From Chloroflexota bacterium (GTDB lineage: Bacteria > Chloroflexota > Anaerolineae > Aggregatilineales > Ch27), in contig JAIOAT010000044.1 of NCBI GenBank assembly GCA_019873685.1, positions 1 to 32,400 on the forward strand: DNA of 32,400 nt, read 5' to 3'. Every line of letters starts with the position of its first letter. The first letter of the stretch is position 1. Positions 30,908-32,400 of this stretch are shown in pieces. Under the pieces are notes generated by a model. It did no database searches. It was given only the letters and a program-made list of their open reading frames with translations, and was not told the DNA's origin. Both the position numbers and the translations under genes were made by a program.

Positions 30908-32400
30908 ATGATGGAAAACACCGCAATCTCGCTCACAACCGTGGCTCTGTTTGCGCCGCTGGTGGGGATGTTCGTGCTGCTCTTCATCCCCAGAGCGCGC
31001 GAGGAAGCTATCCGCTGGGTAGCGCTGGGTACCACACTGGTCACCTTCATCCTGACCATTCTGCTGGCGCTGGCCATGGATCACGCCAACCCTGATCTAC
31101 AACTGGTCACGTTCTACAACTGGGTCCCGGCGTGGGGCATCAGCTACTATGTCGGCGTAGACGGCCTGAGCATCCTGCTGGTGCTGCTCACAGCCTTCAT
31201 CATGCCCGCGTCGATCCTGGTGAGCTGGGACTCGATCAAGGATCGGGTCAAGCTGTACTACGTCTTCATGCTGCTGCTGGAATTCGCCATGATCGGCGTG
31301 TTCGTGGCCCAGGACCTCTTCCTGTTCTACATCTTCTGGGAGGTCACGCTGGTGCCGATGTACTTCCTGATCGGCATCTGGGGCGCGGAAAACCGGGTCT
31401 ACGCCGCCGTCAAGTTCTTCCTGTACACGATGGCCGGCTCCCTGTTGATGCTAATCGCCATCCTGTTCCTGGGCAATATGGGCGGGACATTCGCCCTGCC
31501 GGAGCTGATCGCGCAGGTGCGCAACGGGACGCTCGTCTACCCGGCGGGCGCGGAGATGCTGCTCTTCGCCGGTTTCGCCATCGCCTTCGCCATCAAGGTC
31601 CCGATGTGGCCGCTGCACTCCTGGTTGCCGGATGCGCATGTGCAGGCTCCGACGGCTGGCTCGGTCATCCTGGCTGGCGTCCTGCTGAAGATGGGCACCT
31701 ACGGCTTTGTGCGCTTTAACCTGCCGCTCTTCCCGCAGGCCAGCGTGCAGGCCGCGCCGTTGATCGCCGTCCTGGCTGTGATCGGGATCATTTACGGCGC
31801 ATGGGTCAGCTACGCGCAAAAAGACGCCAAGAAGCTGGTGGCCTATTCCTCGGTCAGCCACCTGGGCTTTGTCATGCTGGGCATCTTCGCCCTCAACGCG
31901 GCGGGCATCTCCGGCGGCATCCTGCAGATGGTCAACCACGGGATCAGCACGGGCGGGCTGTTTATCCTCGTCGGCATCCTCTATGAGCGCCGCCACACCA
32001 AGGCCCTGGACGCTTTCGGCGGGGTGTGGAAGGCGCTGCCGCTCTTCGGCGGGCTGAGCCTGATCATCGTCCTGAGCAGCATGGGTCTGCCGGGGATGAA
32101 CGGCTTTGTTGGCGAGTTCACGATCCTGCTTGGCTCGTTTGGCAGCCCGGTACTGGGTTTCTTCTTCACGTTCTTCGCCGCGTTCGGCGTGATCATGGCC
32201 GCCGTGTACCTGCTGTACATGTTCCAGAAGATCTTCATGGGGCCGCTGGACAAGCCAGAAAACGAGGCGCTGGCCGCCCAGCCGCTGACCTGGAAGGAAC
32301 TGGTGGCGCTGGTGCCGCTGATCGTCCTGATCTTCTGGATCGGTCTCTTCCCGCAGATGTTCTTCGGGATGATGGGCAGCAGCGTGAGCGAGCTGGTGGC
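30908..32400 (+). CDS. nuoM: NADH-quinone oxidoreductase subunit M, 3' end outside the window
   Basis: A frame opens at 30908 (a second ATG follows at 30911) and is still open at the window edge, giving about 497 residues of a subunit usually about 490-540 long, so only the end is missing. It has the helix-5 Glu in FYIFWEVTLVPMYFLIGIWG (Glu 145), the helix-7 Lys in AIKVPMWPLHSWLPDAHVQA (Lys 230), LLKMGTYGFVRF, and KLVAYSSVSHLGFVMLGIFA, all hallmarks of proton-pumping NuoM. GGGAGA lies about eight bases upstream, and the gap from nuoL is 25 bases. nuoN is expected next but is not seen. Confidence 0.95.
   Translation, partial: MMENTAISLTTVALFAPLVGMFVLLFIPRAREEAIRWVALGTTLVTFILTILLALAMDHANPDLQLVTFYNWVPAWGISYYVGVDGLSILLVLLTAFIMPASILVSWDSIKDRVKLYYVFMLLLEFAMIGVFVAQDLFLFYIFWEVTLVPMYFLIGIWGAENRVYAAVKFFLYTMAGSLLMLIAILFLGNMGGTFALPELIAQVRNGTLVYPAGAEMLLFAGFAIAFAIKVPMWPLHSWLPDAHVQAPTAGSVILAGVLLKMGTYGFVRFNLPLFPQASVQAAPLIAVLAVIGIIYGAWVSYAQKDAKKLVAYSSVSHLGFVMLGIFALNAAGISGGILQMVNHGISTGGLFILVGILYERRHTKALDAFGGVWKALPLFGGLSLIIVLSSMGLPGMNGFVGEFTILLGSFGSPVLGFFFTFFAAFGVIMAAVYLLYMFQKIFMGPLDKPENEALAAQPLTWKELVALVPLIVLIFWIGLFPQMFFGMMGSSVSELV

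Overview
This GC-rich 32.4 kb window is bacterial. Its character suggests a Chloroflexota lineage, probably Anaerolineae-like: large secreted proteins with bacterial SH3 and Ig-like modules, a GT39-type membrane glycosyltransferase with a soluble C-terminal domain, a UMF1-type transporter with an extracytoplasmic beta insert, and a nuo cluster of unusual make-up. The taxonomy is inferred from gene style, because no rRNA or tRNA gene is present.

Layout. (1) 1-329: one end of an insertion sequence, with the first codons of its transposase, is inserted in and truncates a GIY-YIG/DUF123-type gene. (2) 570-4863, plus strand: three tandem, diverged paralogues encoding secreted proteins with a three-cysteine N-terminal module and a FecR-like central module. 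The third has gained an SH3 domain and two Ig-like repeats. (3) 4887-10916, minus strand: a two-gene unit of a single-chain restriction-modification enzyme and a small partner, preceded by a UvrD/PcrA helicase gene. (4) 11050-14895, minus strand: a Spinster-like MFS carrier, a 67-residue basic protein with its own promoter and a clear rho-independent terminator, and a UMF1-family MFS carrier with a beta-sandwich insertion. (5) 14896-15309: a divergent intergenic region rich in heptamer-type repeats. (6) 15310-20439, plus strand: a GT39-like glycosyltransferase and a hybrid sensor histidine kinase (7TM-PAS-PAS-GAF-HisKA-HATPase). (7) 20631 to the end, plus strand: respiratory complex I genes nuoG, nuoH, nuoI, an ATP-grasp (D-Ala-D-Ala ligase-like) gene, then nuoJ, nuoK, nuoL and a partial nuoM. 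nuoA-F do not precede nuoG, so complex I genes are split over at least two loci.

The most notable observation is NuoJ. It is about twice the usual length because roughly 230 residues of DUF4397-like beta domain lie between transmembrane helices 4 and 5, a loop that should face outside the cytoplasm. Together with the ATP-grasp gene inside the nuo cluster, His-rich loops in NuoL and a C-terminal extension of NuoH, this suggests a lineage-specific complex I with an extra extracytoplasmic part. Other points worth checking are the ribosome-binding-site-sequestering hairpin at the IS end, the secreted-protein tandem array, the beta-domain insertion in the UMF1 carrier, and the dispersed intergenic repeats.
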